Assembly: GCF_042453785.1 (NCBI RefSeq)
Contig: NC_091662.1
Location: 2,423,001 to 2,487,000, forward strand
DNA from: Malus domestica
Lineage: Eukaryota > Streptophyta > Magnoliopsida > Rosales > Rosaceae
Direction of reading: 5' to 3'
DNA length: 64,000 bases
The translations under genes and the position numbers were made by a program. How positions within the stretch are numbered: position 1 is the stretch's first letter; each line of letters opens with the position of its first letter. Under the pieces are notes generated by a model. That model was not told the DNA's origin. It saw only the letters and a list, made by a program, of their open reading frames with translations, and made no database searches. Of the stretch, positions 1-11,308 are shown piece after piece.

Positions 1-530
1 CTCAGTGGATGTAGTCGAATTGGCGAACCACTTAAATCTTGTGTTGTTGGAGATCATTGCCATGAGAAGCACTTCCACCAAACTATTGGAAATCTCTATT
101 CATCTCTCTTGAGGATGACGTACAAAAAGTGTGAGACAAATCCCAGAAAAATAGATGAAACCTTACCCAACAAATCTCCACCGAACTCCATCTATCAAAA
201 GAAAGATATCCAAAAACTAGAAATTCGTCCAGCCTATTTAACAGACCAAAACACCATCATCCATAGATTATATTATAATACTTTCTTCATGAGAGTTGTT
301 CGTCTATCTCTCTACCATGAGCTATCAAAATTTCAGGAAATTCCAATTGTGCGATCTTTCAATATGTTTAAAATACCAACTCAGTCTCCAATCGCGCAGA
401 AAATTGGACAGCCGTGTTATGAGTACCAAAACCCCATTTTCGTAGCTCAGATCGAAACACTTCCTTCACAAAAGTTGTTCCTTATCATCTCCTCTATAAC
501 ATATCCAAAAAACACTACAATATAATCTAT
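1..530 (+). repeat. Diverged retroelement-derived repeat, ~180-bp period
   Basis: Bases 1-50 resemble the segment of the gypsy LTR (seen there on the minus strand) that reads GTGGA.GTAG...GAACCAC. Around 280-340 and 455-520 the text follows the 181-bp tandem repeat found inside the two gypsy elements (about 9157-9960 and 26189-26800): a 'cttcatga.agttgtt' core at 285-300 recurs at 462-479, about 180 bp apart, followed by 'aacatatccaaaa'. A 137-codon open frame here (ATG at 115) has no recognisable domain and is treated as chance. I infer a decayed relative of the same element family cut by the window edge. Confidence 0.4.
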
Positions 531-2757
531 GTGCTAACTTATATCCCAGTTTGAACAGCTGATATTTTCAGCTATATTAAAGAAGAAGAAGTAGAAGTGG
601 TGGGCTAAAATAAAAATAAAAGATGATGTTTGGAAAGGGAAAAGCTAGAAACATGATTCCATGCCTTGTAGCCTTTGAGACATATATTGCACTCTAACAA
701 TTATTTTCTCTAACATGGATGTTTATTCTTTTCTAATAAAAACAGGTTGCCCGGCCAAGATGGACAAGACATCGGAAAAACATATATGGAGTGGTCAGCG
801 AGCAACACTCTATATGATGGATAATAAATTATTACTTTGTTATTAATATTATGATTATACTACTCTTGTCACTAATCAATTTGATTTATGTTGAAGTTTG
901 CAAGCTTTTTAGATAAAGTGTGAGTATTGATATCTATGTGAACATGACATATACATATGCATTGCAAAGCTAGAAAAAGAGTTGTGTTGTGTCAAGTGCT
1001 CACTTGTGTAAAGTGTTTAAGTTGTGAGGATATTCAAGGGCTTAAGTTTGCCTTGAATAATAATGAACTGTGTATATGTCAAGCGTAGGGTGCAGAGCTT
1101 GAGTATACAAATTGGTTGATTATAAAAATAATGAAATCTTCTATATGTCAGGGGTAGGGTGCAGGGCTTGAATATACATATGGGCATCAGGGGAAGTGCT
1201 TGTTTAATAAAGTGGAAACTGAGAGTTTAATTACAAAAATTGGGTTAAGGGATGAACTGAAGTTAACTCATAATCTAACGTACTCAGAGCCAAGTGGTAT
1301 AAGCATGGTATGGGACGTGCATGCTTGGGAACCTTAGGCATGTGTTGACGAGATTAGAAGGGAGTGAGTACATTCAAGCATCTCATTGCATACATTTTAT
1401 GTATTTTCAAGAGCTACTCATTTCAATTATTATTTTAGTTGGTACTTTTGTTATGAATTAATTTTGTATACTAATATTTATTACAATTTAATTATTATTT
1501 TGTTAGTAATTTTTATTGTGAATTAATTTGTGCACTATAGTTATTCCGATGTGTATTCAATAAATTTTTATGTAAGATTTTGTTGATGATGGTGTAATTG
1601 TTATAATTGTTATAATTTTACTTTATTCTCCACCATATATTGGTTGTAGAATTTATTTCTATAGTTAAGATATAGCTCACACCCTATCTCGTGGATAGTT
1701 TTTATTCGCGGGTCAGAGCATGACACACACTCAAAGCTCTCTTGAGCTTCCCAAAAGATTAGGATCTCGCGGAAATATTTTCGTTAAAAGCGCCTCTTGA
1801 GACTCCTTCGCCCCCTAAGACGCCTTACGTCATTTTGATTCCCTCTAGAAAAGCAAATTTTTCTTACCTTCATGTACGAGTAGTGAAGAATTATAGTGAG
1901 TTGTGGTTGGTTGTTGACCAACAGAAAGCATGAGAGTCTTTTGGCATATGAGGTTCTCCCTTTCTTACGATATAAGTCTGGGAATGGGCTATCATATGCC
2001 TTTTGTTTGAAAGGCTAATTTCCTTTTACTCAATGAAGAAAGCTAAAACTAAAAGAGTAGGACATAGATTGTGTTATAAAAGTTTATTGAAGGGTTTCCA
2101 CTTCTTCTATGTGAGGGGGGAATACGTAAGAGCAAAACCTAGATAGAACGCAGAACGCCGGCTCTGGTCCCCAATACAGTTACCATGCGTACCAGCTCTT
2201 ATCAATGTTGCTTATACATATAACTAGGAGGTATTAGCAGGTATATAATTGTCGGGATACCCTAAAACATTAAGAGCATAAAAAATCCAAATGGAAGAAA
2301 AAATAGCAAAAGCTACCCAACCTACAGGATCCCTTACATTAAAATTAAGGTAAAAAAAAAAAAATTATCCATCTATGAATGTACACCCAATGGATTATTT
2401 GATCCATATTGATGCAATGTGGCCAGATGAAGAAAACTGGCCAAAATAGGACATGGACTTGGATCCACAAAATGACAAGAATGCCTCTGAGATTCAATCA
2501 AAAACCACTTTGCCTCGGTTGTGTGTAAACCCCCATTCACCCCCACCCTCTAAAGTGGTAAAGGCAGGTGGGGCGGATGGGTATCGTCGAATAAGTATCT
2601 CAACGTGCCGTAGCCACTACTTTGACTCCTTTTATGCACTTATGAACTCCACATAACTTTCTTAATTCCAACGCTTATCCTTTTTGAGCTGACATAACAA
2701 ATTATGCGATCCTCCCAATGAAGCCAACATAAGTCATATCCGAAAAAGAAAAAAAAA
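531..2757. other. Intergenic, AT-rich, no gene recognised
   Basis: No coding region, RNA gene or clear transposon end was recognised. One direct repeat is visible: a segment reading 'tatatgtcaagcgtaggg' at about 1074 recurs diverged at about 1144, so about 70 bp apart. The stretch 1680-2200 reads like decayed retroelement DNA, but no termini can be placed. Confidence 0.4.
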
Positions 2758-4092
2758 GGTAAAAGACTGTTTACTACCCTCATGTTTTGTGGTTTTTAAC
2801 ATTTATTACATCAAGTTTTTTTCGTCTTAGATTCATACCTAAAGTGTAAATTTTGGGACAGTCTCATACATCCGTTAGTCAAACTGTTAAATTTGCCGTT
2901 AATTGTTATGATGTGGCGCCATGACTGGGCACCATGTGTCATCCACGTTTTTTTTTTCTTTGCTTCTTTCTTCTGCAATTTTTCTTTCTTCCTCCTTCTC
3001 CTTCTTCCTTCCTCCTTCTTCCTTCTTCCTTCCCCTTCTTCTCCTTCTTCCTTCTCCTTCTTCTTCTTCTTCCTCCAAATCTGGGGAACTTTTTTTTTTT
3101 CTTCTTTATTCTTCTTCCTCCTTTTTCCACCTTATTCTTCTTTCTTCTTCTTCTTCCTCCTCCTTTCTTCCTTCTTTCTTCCTCCTTCTTCCTTCCCTTT
3201 CTTCTCCTCTCCTTATTCTTCCTTCTTCTTCTTCTTCTTCCTCGAATCTGGGGAAGATGAAGGTTTTTTTTTTTTTTTTTTTTTGAGGAAGATAAGGAAG
3301 AAGGAAGAAGGAAAAGGAAGAAGGAGAAGAAGGGGAAGGAAGAAGGAGGAAGGAAGAAGGAGAAGAAGAAGGAGGAGGAAGGAGGAAGAAGAAGAAGGAA
3401 GAAAAAAAAAGTTGCAGTCGGAGGAAGAAGAAGAAGAAGAAGAAGGAAGGATGAGGAAGAAGAAAGAAGAAAGAAGAAAAAACAAAAAAACCTTCATCTT
3501 CCCCAGATTCAGAGGAAGAAGAAGGAAGAAGAAGAAGAAGGAGGAAGAAAAAAAAAACCTTCATCTTCCCCAGATTCGGAGGAAGAAGAAGAAGGAAGAA
3601 GAAGGAATAAGGAGAATAAAGGGAAGGAAGAAAGAGGAATGAGGAAGAAAAATGAGAAAGAAAAAAAAAAAGTTGCAGTCGGAGGAAGAAGAAGAAGAAG
3701 AAAGATGAAGAAGGAGCAAGAAGAAGAAAAAAGAAAAAAGAAAAAAAAATTCGCCAGATTCGGAGGAAGAAGAAGAAGGAGAAGGAGAAGGAAGGAGAAG
3801 GAAGAATAAGGAAAAAAGAGAAGAAGGGGAATGAAGAAGGGGAAGGAGGAAGAAAAAAAAAGTTGCAGAAGAAGGAAGAAGAAGAAAAAAAAAAAGAAAA
3901 AAAAAATGTGGATGACACGTGGTGCCCAATCATGGCGCCACATCATAATTAACGGTAGATTTAACAGTTTGACTAACGGATGTATGAGACTGTCCTAAAA
4001 TTTACACTTTAGGTATGAATATGAGACAAAAAAACTTGATGTACTAAATGTTGAAAACCACAAAACATGAGGGCAGTAAACAATCTTTTACC
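2758..4092. mobile_element. Mutator-like foldback element (non-autonomous MULE/MITE)
   Basis: The segment starts GGTAAAAGACTGTTTACT and ends with the near-perfect reverse complement. The long terminal inverted repeats cover about 2758-2950 and 3903-4092. Both ends abut an A run (nine A at 2749-2757, eleven A at 4093-4103), compatible with the 9-bp target duplication typical of Mutator-type elements. There is no transposase ORF. The interior is nearly pure pyrimidine then nearly pure purine on the + strand and is itself made of inverted sub-blocks containing CTTCATCTTCCCCAGATTC. Mobilisation by a MULE transposase elsewhere in the genome is inferred from TIR and TSD length. Open frames inside it are low-complexity artefacts. 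Confidence 0.75.
2948..3906. repeat. Polypyrimidine/polypurine tract in nested inverted blocks
   Basis: On the + strand 2948-3260 is almost only C and T (TTC/CTT units) and 3280-3906 is almost only A and G (GAA/AGG units). Short mixed islands occur at about 3080, 3245, 3415, 3490, 3560, 3670 and 3750. Blocks are inverted relative to each other, so the strand can fold on itself, and the tract meets the base-composition condition for triplex (H-DNA). Confidence 0.8.
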
Positions 4093-5040
4093 AAAAAAAA
4101 AAAGGCAGTTCCATCTTGTTGGTGTACCAGCCGCCTGCTCTAGAACTTCCATTGTGTGTGTGAGAGGGAGGAGATAACGAGCAAATGATTTGATAAATTT
4201 TTCATAATGACACCCGTTTACCTTAGAGCTCGATGTTATGAGAAATTCGTAAGGTATTTTAATTTTCCTGTGGAAGTGAAGGATCCCTCTTGAGCTTTTC
4301 TTCGGTCTTAGGCTTCTCGGGCCCCTTATTACGACTTGGTGCCGAGATCACTTCTTCTTCTGAACTAGAGTCGTCATCCAAGGCCGGGTTAAAAATCTTT
4401 GGAATCCACACAACAAGCTTCGACCCAGGCTTCTGATATGCGAAGACTGTTTGTACTTTTTGTTCTCGTCGACATATTTGAAGCATTAATAAGGGTGACG
4501 GCATATTTGAAGCATTAACTGTTTCGGAATTATGTGTAGCTATATCACAAGCTCATGTTTCTACAATCTCAATATGCTACAAATCTCCATCAAAGTGGTT
4601 ATTTATTTATAATTGAATACGTTTGTGCTACGGGTGTTACACGATATACTCTACACATGTGTGGGCTTACATGTCTAGGGCTCATAAACCCTTTATTTCA
4701 TTCATCAATGGGGCGTCATAGATGTAGCTTCAAGGTCCGATATAACAGATATATATCATATATGGTGGACGAAATATGTACAGTGGCGGAGACAACATGG
4801 AACAAAAAGTAGCAATTCAGTTTCAAATGGTTTGAGCTTCGAAGCACCCTACTGTCTATCAATAGGCGAGAACATACTGTTATTGGTTGCTTCGCCTATA
4901 TATGTTCATATGAAATTCTTTCAGGCATACAGAGATAAAATCATTTCTGACAATTGCGCAGAGATCTACTTTTTGTTGTGGAAGGAAAGCTCTTATTGTG
5001 TTGGGTCCTGAGAACCAGGATGGCCTAAGATCAAAACTTG
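4093..5040. other. Intergenic; one unidentified small ORF
   Basis: No gene was recognised. The only frame that does not look random is on the minus strand at 4259-4504 (81 codons, ATG at 4504). It has an acidic-serine patch (DDDSSSEEE) followed by a Lys/Glu/Pro tail. I do not recognise it; it may be a remnant of a retroelement or host exon. A short duplication ('atatttgaagcattaa') sits at its start. Confidence 0.3.
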
Positions 5041-5134
5041 ATAACCCTCTTAGTCAACCAAAAGAGGGTGAAAGACTGTTTAACAAAACAAAATTTTGCG
5101 ATATTTTAGTTAAAAAAAAATAATATATATATAT
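5041..5134 (+). repeat. Start of duplicated unit X, copy 1 (5' part)
   Basis: The text from 'cttagtcaaccaaaag' to the TA-rich end matches 19845-19920, the start of unit X copy 2. The unit continues at 17938 after the gypsy element, showing that the element landed inside it. Confidence 0.65.
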
Positions 5135-5647
5135 TGTTGATGCACAAAATCAGCGAAGACTTTGGTACAACAGAAAGTGTCAGGTTTTGTGACCTTCGCT
5201 TGGTTGCTTCGGTCACTAGTGAGGATAAGTACGTAAATGAATAGAGACAGAGAAGCAAACACAGGATGTACGTGGTTCACCCAGATTGGCTACGTCCACG
5301 GAGTAGAGGAGTTCTTATTAGTAGTGAAGGGCTTACACAAGTACAAAGGATCAAGCTCTCAATTTAGTGAGTTCTTGTGAATGATTTAACACAAAATGGC
5401 ATTAGGCAATATTGTGGGGGAATGACCCCTATTTATAGAAAAACTTGTAGCTTTGTCACATTGACATGTGTCATGTTATGATTGGTTCTTGATGTTGACA
5501 CGTGCTGCGCTCTTATTGGCTTCTAATCTTGACACGTGTCGAGTAGTGATTGGCCTCCTGGTCGGAGGGGAACTCTTCTGGGTCCTTGACAGTATAGCGT
5601 TGGCCGGTGCTCGGTAGTTTCGGGATTGGTCAAGTATGGTACAAACA
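5135..5647 (-). repeat. 3' LTR of gypsy copy 1
   Basis: 513 bp, TG..CA ends, identical by eye to 17425-17937. The purine-rich stretch just inside it (minus strand, + positions 5648-5661, AGGGGAGCAC side) is the probable polypurine tract. Confidence 0.9.
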
Positions 5648-7639
5648 GTGCTCCCCTAAGTTCCCGAGTGAGGGAAACTCCTCGGTTGGGGACTTGCAAG
5701 ATCCAATCCCTTGAGTAATCACGAAACTTCTAAGTACCGAAGTGTGGTCTGATCTTCATCTGCCCTTCTCTGGAAGTACCTTTCCTCCATCCGGGAATGG
5801 TGTACTTAGCTGATGTTGACGCACAAGGTAATGTATCAATTTCACTTGAAGCTTAGTTGTAGTTTCGGGCTTAGTCAAGTGTGATACAAACCCTATAGTA
5901 GGAGTCCCCCAAGTCGCCGAGCTAGGAGATCTGCCGAAAGAGGTGACAGACAAGGTAAGCAGTCAAACTTCCAAGTAAGCAACCCAGGATCAGAGGTTTG
6001 ACGTCGGCTTCTGGTTGATTGTTCTCATTCTCCTTGTCTCTCATTCAACTGCCAGGATAAGGAGAAGCAAATGGATAAGAGATGATATGAGATACTTTTG
6101 CTTTTGAAGAAGTAACTTTCCACAGGCTTATTCTTGAACTGTGCTGGAGGGTTTTCTGGTGCCCTTCAGAGTATAAGGCCGACTCAAAAATTTGAGGGTC
6201 AAAACAAGTCCATCAAATCTAGAGTACGTTCGACCTTGATGATATGGGATACTTTTGCTGTTGACGGAATAATGAATGTGGTATGGAAAGGTGTCGTGCT
6301 GTAGTGATCTGTTTCAGCTCACCGTTGAACCTTCTGCTTCAATCTTTTGCATGGCAGAAGTGGTGTGCAACCTTTGCATTTAAATGGTCCTTCAGAACAT
6401 TCCTTCATAGTGACTCATCCACGCTTGGCAGCTTCAGTGTAAAGAGCCAATATCTGATCAACTGTCATGAGGTATTTGCCGGTGGAATTCGTGACCTTGA
6501 CAGCAGTTGAGGATGAGTACTCGAGAGCAATGCTAAGTAAGCAACCAGGCAAAGGCTCCAGGCAGTCAGTTCCAAATTGGAGGTTTGATTTCAGGTTCCG
6601 ACTGACTGCTCTCTTTCTCCTTGTCCTGCAGGTGTGGACAAGGACAAAGACAAAGACAGGGAGAAAGCATGATATGGGATACTCTTGCTTTCGACCCTGA
6701 TGATATGAGATACTCTTGTTCTTGGTGTGGCTTATTTGCTGAGGTATTATCGGGGGGAAATAAAGCTGAGTATTTCGAGAGGTTATGTTGAGGGTGCCTT
6801 TTCGAATGTGAGAAAGGGTTGAGCATTTTTGCAGGTTTGCCTGTCCGTTGAGGAGGGAGGTCAATGTATATAGGGATTTCCCAATAACAAGTAGTAATGC
6901 TATTCCTTTACCCTTCCTGGTCACAGCAATGTAGTGGGAGCTGCCAGCTTCACGTGTTTTAATTTTGTCAGAGCACTTTGAAAAAGTGGTATGTGGTATC
7001 TGGAAAGCTGATATTACGTGTGGAGATTACAGACAAGCTTTATCTAAGGAAATCTGGCTCTCGAAGTTCTGAGAGTTGTGCCTCTTCGGTTTTCGAACAA
7101 GCAATCCCGTCGAGGATCTGACTCTCGAGATTCGGAAAGCGGTGCTACTCCGGTTTTTGAGAAAGTAATTATGTTGGGAGTCTTTTCTCGAATGTGAGTA
7201 AAGGTTGGTCGTTCTTGCCAACCTGTCTTGCCACAAAACACGGAGGTCGACACACATAGGGACTTTCCAGTTGTCAAGCAGTGGTGCTGTTCCTTTACCC
7301 TTATGGGTAATAGTAGGGTAGCTGGCACTTCGAAATTCTCGTGCCTAAACTTTGTCAGAGATCTTTGACAAAGTTATATGTGGTACCCGAGGAGTTGATG
7401 GTGCATATGGAGAGCGGTGATTGATCAGTAAGATTCACGTGCTTTCTGCTTCACCAGAAATCTTCGACAGATTGCCCGTAATTTCCGCAAAGCTGATTGT
7501 GCATGTGACAGGTGCTGACGAGGCTGCAAAAGCAGGTGCTTCTTCGATTTCTGAGATCGGCCCTCGTGGTCTCTGAGCAGCCCAGCTTTTGAGAAAGCAA
7601 ACGCCTCTTCGATTTCTGAAGCTCCGTCGAGTGCAGATT

Positions 7640-7647
7640 TTTATAGA
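7640..7647 (+). promoter_or_regulatory. TATA-like box for the antisense ORF (copy 1)
   Basis: TTTATAGA lies about 115 bp before the ATG at 7759 on the + strand, a usual plant TATA-to-ATG distance. The same motif is kept at 24798-24805 before the copy-2 ORF. Function is inferred from position only. Confidence 0.35.
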
Positions 7648-7758
7648 GGCTAGCATTAAGTTCCACAGCACACTTGAATCTCTACCAGTAGAAGCTCATT
7701 TCTTGCACTTCTAAGATCTTGATTTGTCTGACCTCTTCCTTCTTCAACACATTTGAAA

Positions 7759-8433
7759 ATGTCTGGACCCTCCGACCGTCGTTTTGACTTGAACCTTGGA
7801 GAAGAGACAGCCACGCCTTCTCCAGACAACATATGGCGCCCATCCTTCATATCCCCTACTGGTCCTCTTACCGTTGGGGATTCTGTGATGAAGAATGATA
7901 TGACCGCTGCAGTGGTGGCCAGGAACCTTCTCACTCCCAAAGATAACAGACTACTTTCCAAACGGTCTGATGAGTTGGCTGTTAAGGACTCTCTGGCTCT
8001 TAGTGTTCAGTGTGCAGGTTCTGTGTCTAATATGGCCCAACGCCTATTTGCTAGAACCCGCCAAGTTGAATCATTGGCTGCTGAAGTGATGAGTCTCAAA
8101 CAGGAGATTAGAGGGCTCAAGCATGAGAATAAGCAGTTGCACCGGCTCGCCCATGACTATGCTACAAACATGAAGAGGAAGCTTGACCAGATGAAGGAAT
8201 CTGATGGTAAGGTTTTACTTGATCATCAGCGGTTTGTGGGTTTGTTCCAAAGGCATTTATTGCCTTCGTCCTCTGGGGCTGTACCTGGTAATGAAGCTTC
8301 AAATGATGAACCTCCAATGCCTCATCCTTCTAGGGTTTTGTCAAGTACTGAGGCTCCGGATAACCACCCTCCAGTGCTTTCTCTTTCTGGGGCTCTACTG
8401 ACTGCTGAGACTTCCCCTAAGCAACCTTTGTGA
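7759..8433 (+). CDS. Antisense accessory protein of Tat element (copy 1)
   Basis: This 224-aa ORF runs opposite to gag-pol, inside the long region between pol and the 3' LTR. The ATG at 7759 follows a TTG codon that cannot be the start in a plant. The N-terminus carries an acidic FDLNLGEE segment. Residues about 100-150 (VESLAAEVMSLKQEI to NMKRKLDQ) form a predicted coiled coil. The C-terminal third is Pro/Ser/Thr-rich and looks disordered. A TATA-like box (7640) and AATAAA (8501) frame it, suggesting an independent transcript. Antisense ORFs of unknown function are known in some Tat-lineage elements; the role of this one is unknown. The DLNL stretch faintly resembles an EAR repression motif, which is speculation. 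The ORF is intact in both copies with only a few substitutions. Confidence 0.7.
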   Translation: MSGPSDRRFDLNLGEETATPSPDNIWRPSFISPTGPLTVGDSVMKNDMTAAVVARNLLTPKDNRLLSKRSDELAVKDSLALSVQCAGSVSNMAQRLFARTRQVESLAAEVMSLKQEIRGLKHENKQLHRLAHDYATNMKRKLDQMKESDGKVLLDHQRFVGLFQRHLLPSSSGAVPGNEASNDEPPMPHPSRVLSSTEAPDNHPPVLSLSGALLTAETSPKQPL

Positions 8434-8500
8434 AGGCTCCCTTTTGTTTGTTTATTTTGACTCATGTATATGTACATATTTGTGGCTTATCGAAAATATT

Positions 8501-8506
8501 AATAAA
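8501..8506 (+). terminator. AATAAA-type polyadenylation signal after antisense ORF
   Basis: AATAAA lies 68 bp past the stop of the antisense ORF on the same strand, inside an AT-rich stretch. The matching signal in copy 2 is at 25659-25664. Confidence 0.4.
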
Positions 8507-8930
8507 TAAGCTTTGCTTCATTTCAACATATTGTGTTAAATACACCAAAGCCTTCTTCATAAAGTTCTTTGAATTTTTTGCTTTTGTTGAAACCTGTATT
8601 GTTGAAGCTTTGTGAGTGGAGCATGTAGTTTGAGGTAGTGTTCCCTTAATTTCCCGAGTGAGGAAAACTTCTCGGTTGGAGACTTGAAAAATCCAAGTCA
8701 CTAAGTGGTTGTGAGACTGCCGAGTATCAAGGTGCAGTAGCATATGGTGGGAGTCCCCCAAGTCTTCAGGCGAAGAGAGTTGCCGAATGAGGTGTCTAGC
8801 TAGTAGTCAATGTCATGAGTAGGAAAACTTCACTTGTTTCTTTTCGAAGTGGTAACCCAGGGCTCTTTCTTCATATATTGTTTTTTGTTATGAAGATGTG
8901 TTAGGCCCAAAGAAGTGGAGGCCTAGGAAC

Positions 8931-8987
8931 TTTTTTTTTTTTTTATTTTTATTTTTATTTTTTATTTTTTATTTTTTATTTTTTTAC
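8931..8987 (+). repeat. T-rich microsatellite (TTTTTA)n
   Basis: A run of T followed by repeats of TTTTTA/TTTTA. It lies in the module that is present in copy 1 only. Confidence 0.85.
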
Positions 8988-9139
8988 TCCCTCCCTTTTT
9001 CTTGTGTCATTTACATGGGTGTATTCGAATGGAGCTGAATGAGGGGTAGGGTATGACTCATTATCATGTGCCATGATTTTGTCTTCCTTTAGCTTCTCTT
9101 TTGCTTTGCTTTAGTCTTCCTTTAGCTTTTCTTCAATAT

Positions 9140-10000
9140 AACACCATTTTCTGTGGCTCAGATCGCAAAACCATCTTCATGAAAGTTGTTCCTTAGCTCG
9201 TGAACTACAACATATCCGAATTGGAGATCCATCGGAGCAGTACAACTCCAGAAATTCAGGTATGATGAGTGATTGTTCGTCATTTGTATATCAACGCGTC
9301 AGACTTGTTGTGAGCTTCAAAAACTCCATTTTCTCTTGCTCAGATCAACATACTTTCTTCATCGAAGTTGTTCCTTAACTTGTGAACTACAACATATCCA
9401 AATTTGAGGTCCCTCGGAGCAGTATAACTCCAGAAATCCAGGTATGATGAGTGACTGTTTATCATTTGTCTGTCAACCCGTCAGATTTGTTGTGAGCTTT
9501 GAAACTCTATTTTCTCTTGCTCAAATAAGCATGCTTTCTTCATTGAAGTTGTTCCTCAGCTTGTGAACTACAACATATCCAAATTTGAGATCCCTCGGAG
9601 CTGTATAACTCAAGAAATTCAGGTATGATGAATGACTGGTTATTATTTTTCTGTCAACCCGTCAGATTTGTTGTGAGCTTTGAAACTCTATTTTCTCTTG
9701 CTCAGATCAGCATGCTTTCTTCATTGAAGTTGTTCCTCAGCTTGTGAACTTCAACATATCCAAATTGGAGATCCCTCGGAGAAGTATAACTCCAGAAATC
9801 CAGGTATGATGAATGACTGGTTATTATTTTTCTGTCAACCCGTCAGATTTGTTGTGAGCTTTGAAACTCTATTTTCTATTGTTCAGATCAGCATGCTTTC
9901 TTCATTGAAGTTGTTCCTCATCGTCTCTTTCATAACATATCAAAAATTCAGAATGAACTAATGGTTAAATATTTCCAGATCTTCGAAACATCACAGCAGC
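9140..10000 (+). repeat. 181-bp tandem repeat, five units (copy 1)
   Basis: Units carrying CTCAGATC..GC, 'gaagttgttcct' and 'acaacatatccaaat' recur with anchor positions 9157, 9339, 9520, 9701 and 9882 (spacing 181-182). A shortened, diverged sixth unit follows at about 10063-10170. The array has no coding sign and lies between pol and the antisense ORF of the element. Confidence 0.85.
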
Positions 10001-10475
10001 TTCGAAATCTGCAAGAATCCGACTGTCATGCTTGGAGCTTCAACACTTTAATTTCCGTGGCTCAAACAGAAATGGTTCCTTCTTGAAAGTTGTTCATCTG
10101 CTCAAGAACTAGAGGGTGTCCAAAATTCAGCTCCATTGGAGAGAAGCAGCAGCTGCAAAAATTTGATAGAGAAAAGGAGGCGAAGCTTTGTTGGATTTCT
10201 AGGCTGGGGAAGATTCCAGTTTTTGTAGCAACTTCAGTACTGGTGAATTGCTTGTATTTTTGTCCATAACTAAATTTTGGACTTTGGCTTGTTGTTGGAT
10301 CTATTATAATATGTTTGAGAACATATATAAGTGAATAAGTAAGAAGGAAAATTTTGGGCCCTTGTGGGTGTAAAACAAAAAATGTTTATGTTTATCCAAG
10401 TGTTTTTGTACAAGTTCAAGGGCATCTTGGGTTTTGTGAACAAAATTTGTTTATTTGGAGCAAGGTTTTGTGTTG

Positions 10476-11070
10476 AAGCTTTGTAGGTGAAGCTTTGGTG
10501 TTGAAGCTTTGTGGGTGAAGCTTTGGAGGTGAAGCTTTTCGGGTGAAGCTTGTTGGGTGAAGCTTTTTAGGTGAAGCTTTGTGGGTGAAGCTTTTTAGGT
10601 GAAGCTTTTCGGGTGAAGCTTTTTGGGTGAAGCTTTTTAGGTGAAGCTTTTCGGGTGAAGCTTTTTGGGTGAAGCTTTTTAGGTGAAGCTTTGATGGTGA
10701 AGCTTTTTGGGTGAAGCTTTTTAGGTGAAGCTTTTTAGGTGAAGCTTTTTGGGTGAAGCTTTTTAGGTGAAGCTTTGATGGTGAAGCTTTTTGGGTGAAG
10801 CTTTTTAGGTGAAGCTTTGTGGGTGAAGCTTTGATGGTGAAAGTATGTAGAGGGAGCTTTCTAGGTGAAGATTTTTTAGGTGAAGCTTTGTAGGTGAAGC
10901 TTTTTTAAGTGAAGCTTTTCGGGTGAAGCTTTTTAGGTGAAGCTTTGTGGGTGAAGCTTTTTAGGTGAAGCTTTGTGGGTGAAGCTTTGGAGGTGAAGCT
11001 TTTCGGGTGAAGCTTTTTAGGTGAAGCTTTGGAGGTGAAGCTTTTCGGGTGAAGCTTTTTGGATGAAGCT
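10476..11070 (+). repeat. GTGAAGCTTTT minisatellite (copy 1)
   Basis: About forty degenerate units of 13-16 bp built on GGTGAAGCTTTT, so the stretch is packed with AAGCTT. It is followed by a T run at 11071-11095. The apparent Lys/Ser/Pro-rich reading frame on the minus strand is a by-product of the repeat. Confidence 0.9.
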
Positions 11071-11308
11071 GTTTTTTTTTTTTTTTTTTTTTTTTTGGCG
11101 CTTGACACGGTCTTCATTTGCTTGTTTTGTAGTGACTGTGGAAGACGGATTGCTTTCTGATTGAGAAGGGTTCCGGCATCGCTTGCTATGAATGTAAAAG
11201 AGTGAGGGCTGAGTTGGCTAAATTACCTCTTTATTGAATTCATTGCCAAATGGCCTTCATTACATAGGATGCCAAACGGCTATAGCTCAACACTTGTACA
11301 TCGTGAGT

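Noticed and set aside
2893..3946. Several long open frames on both strands (up to 275 codons), rich in Phe/Ser/Leu or Lys/Arg/Glu
   Set aside because: They are translations of the TTC/GAA tract of the foldback element, with no domain and mirror images on both strands.
10476..11070. Regularly spaced short repeats that could suggest a CRISPR array
   Set aside because: There are no unique spacers and the unit is a degenerate minisatellite inside a plant retrotransposon.
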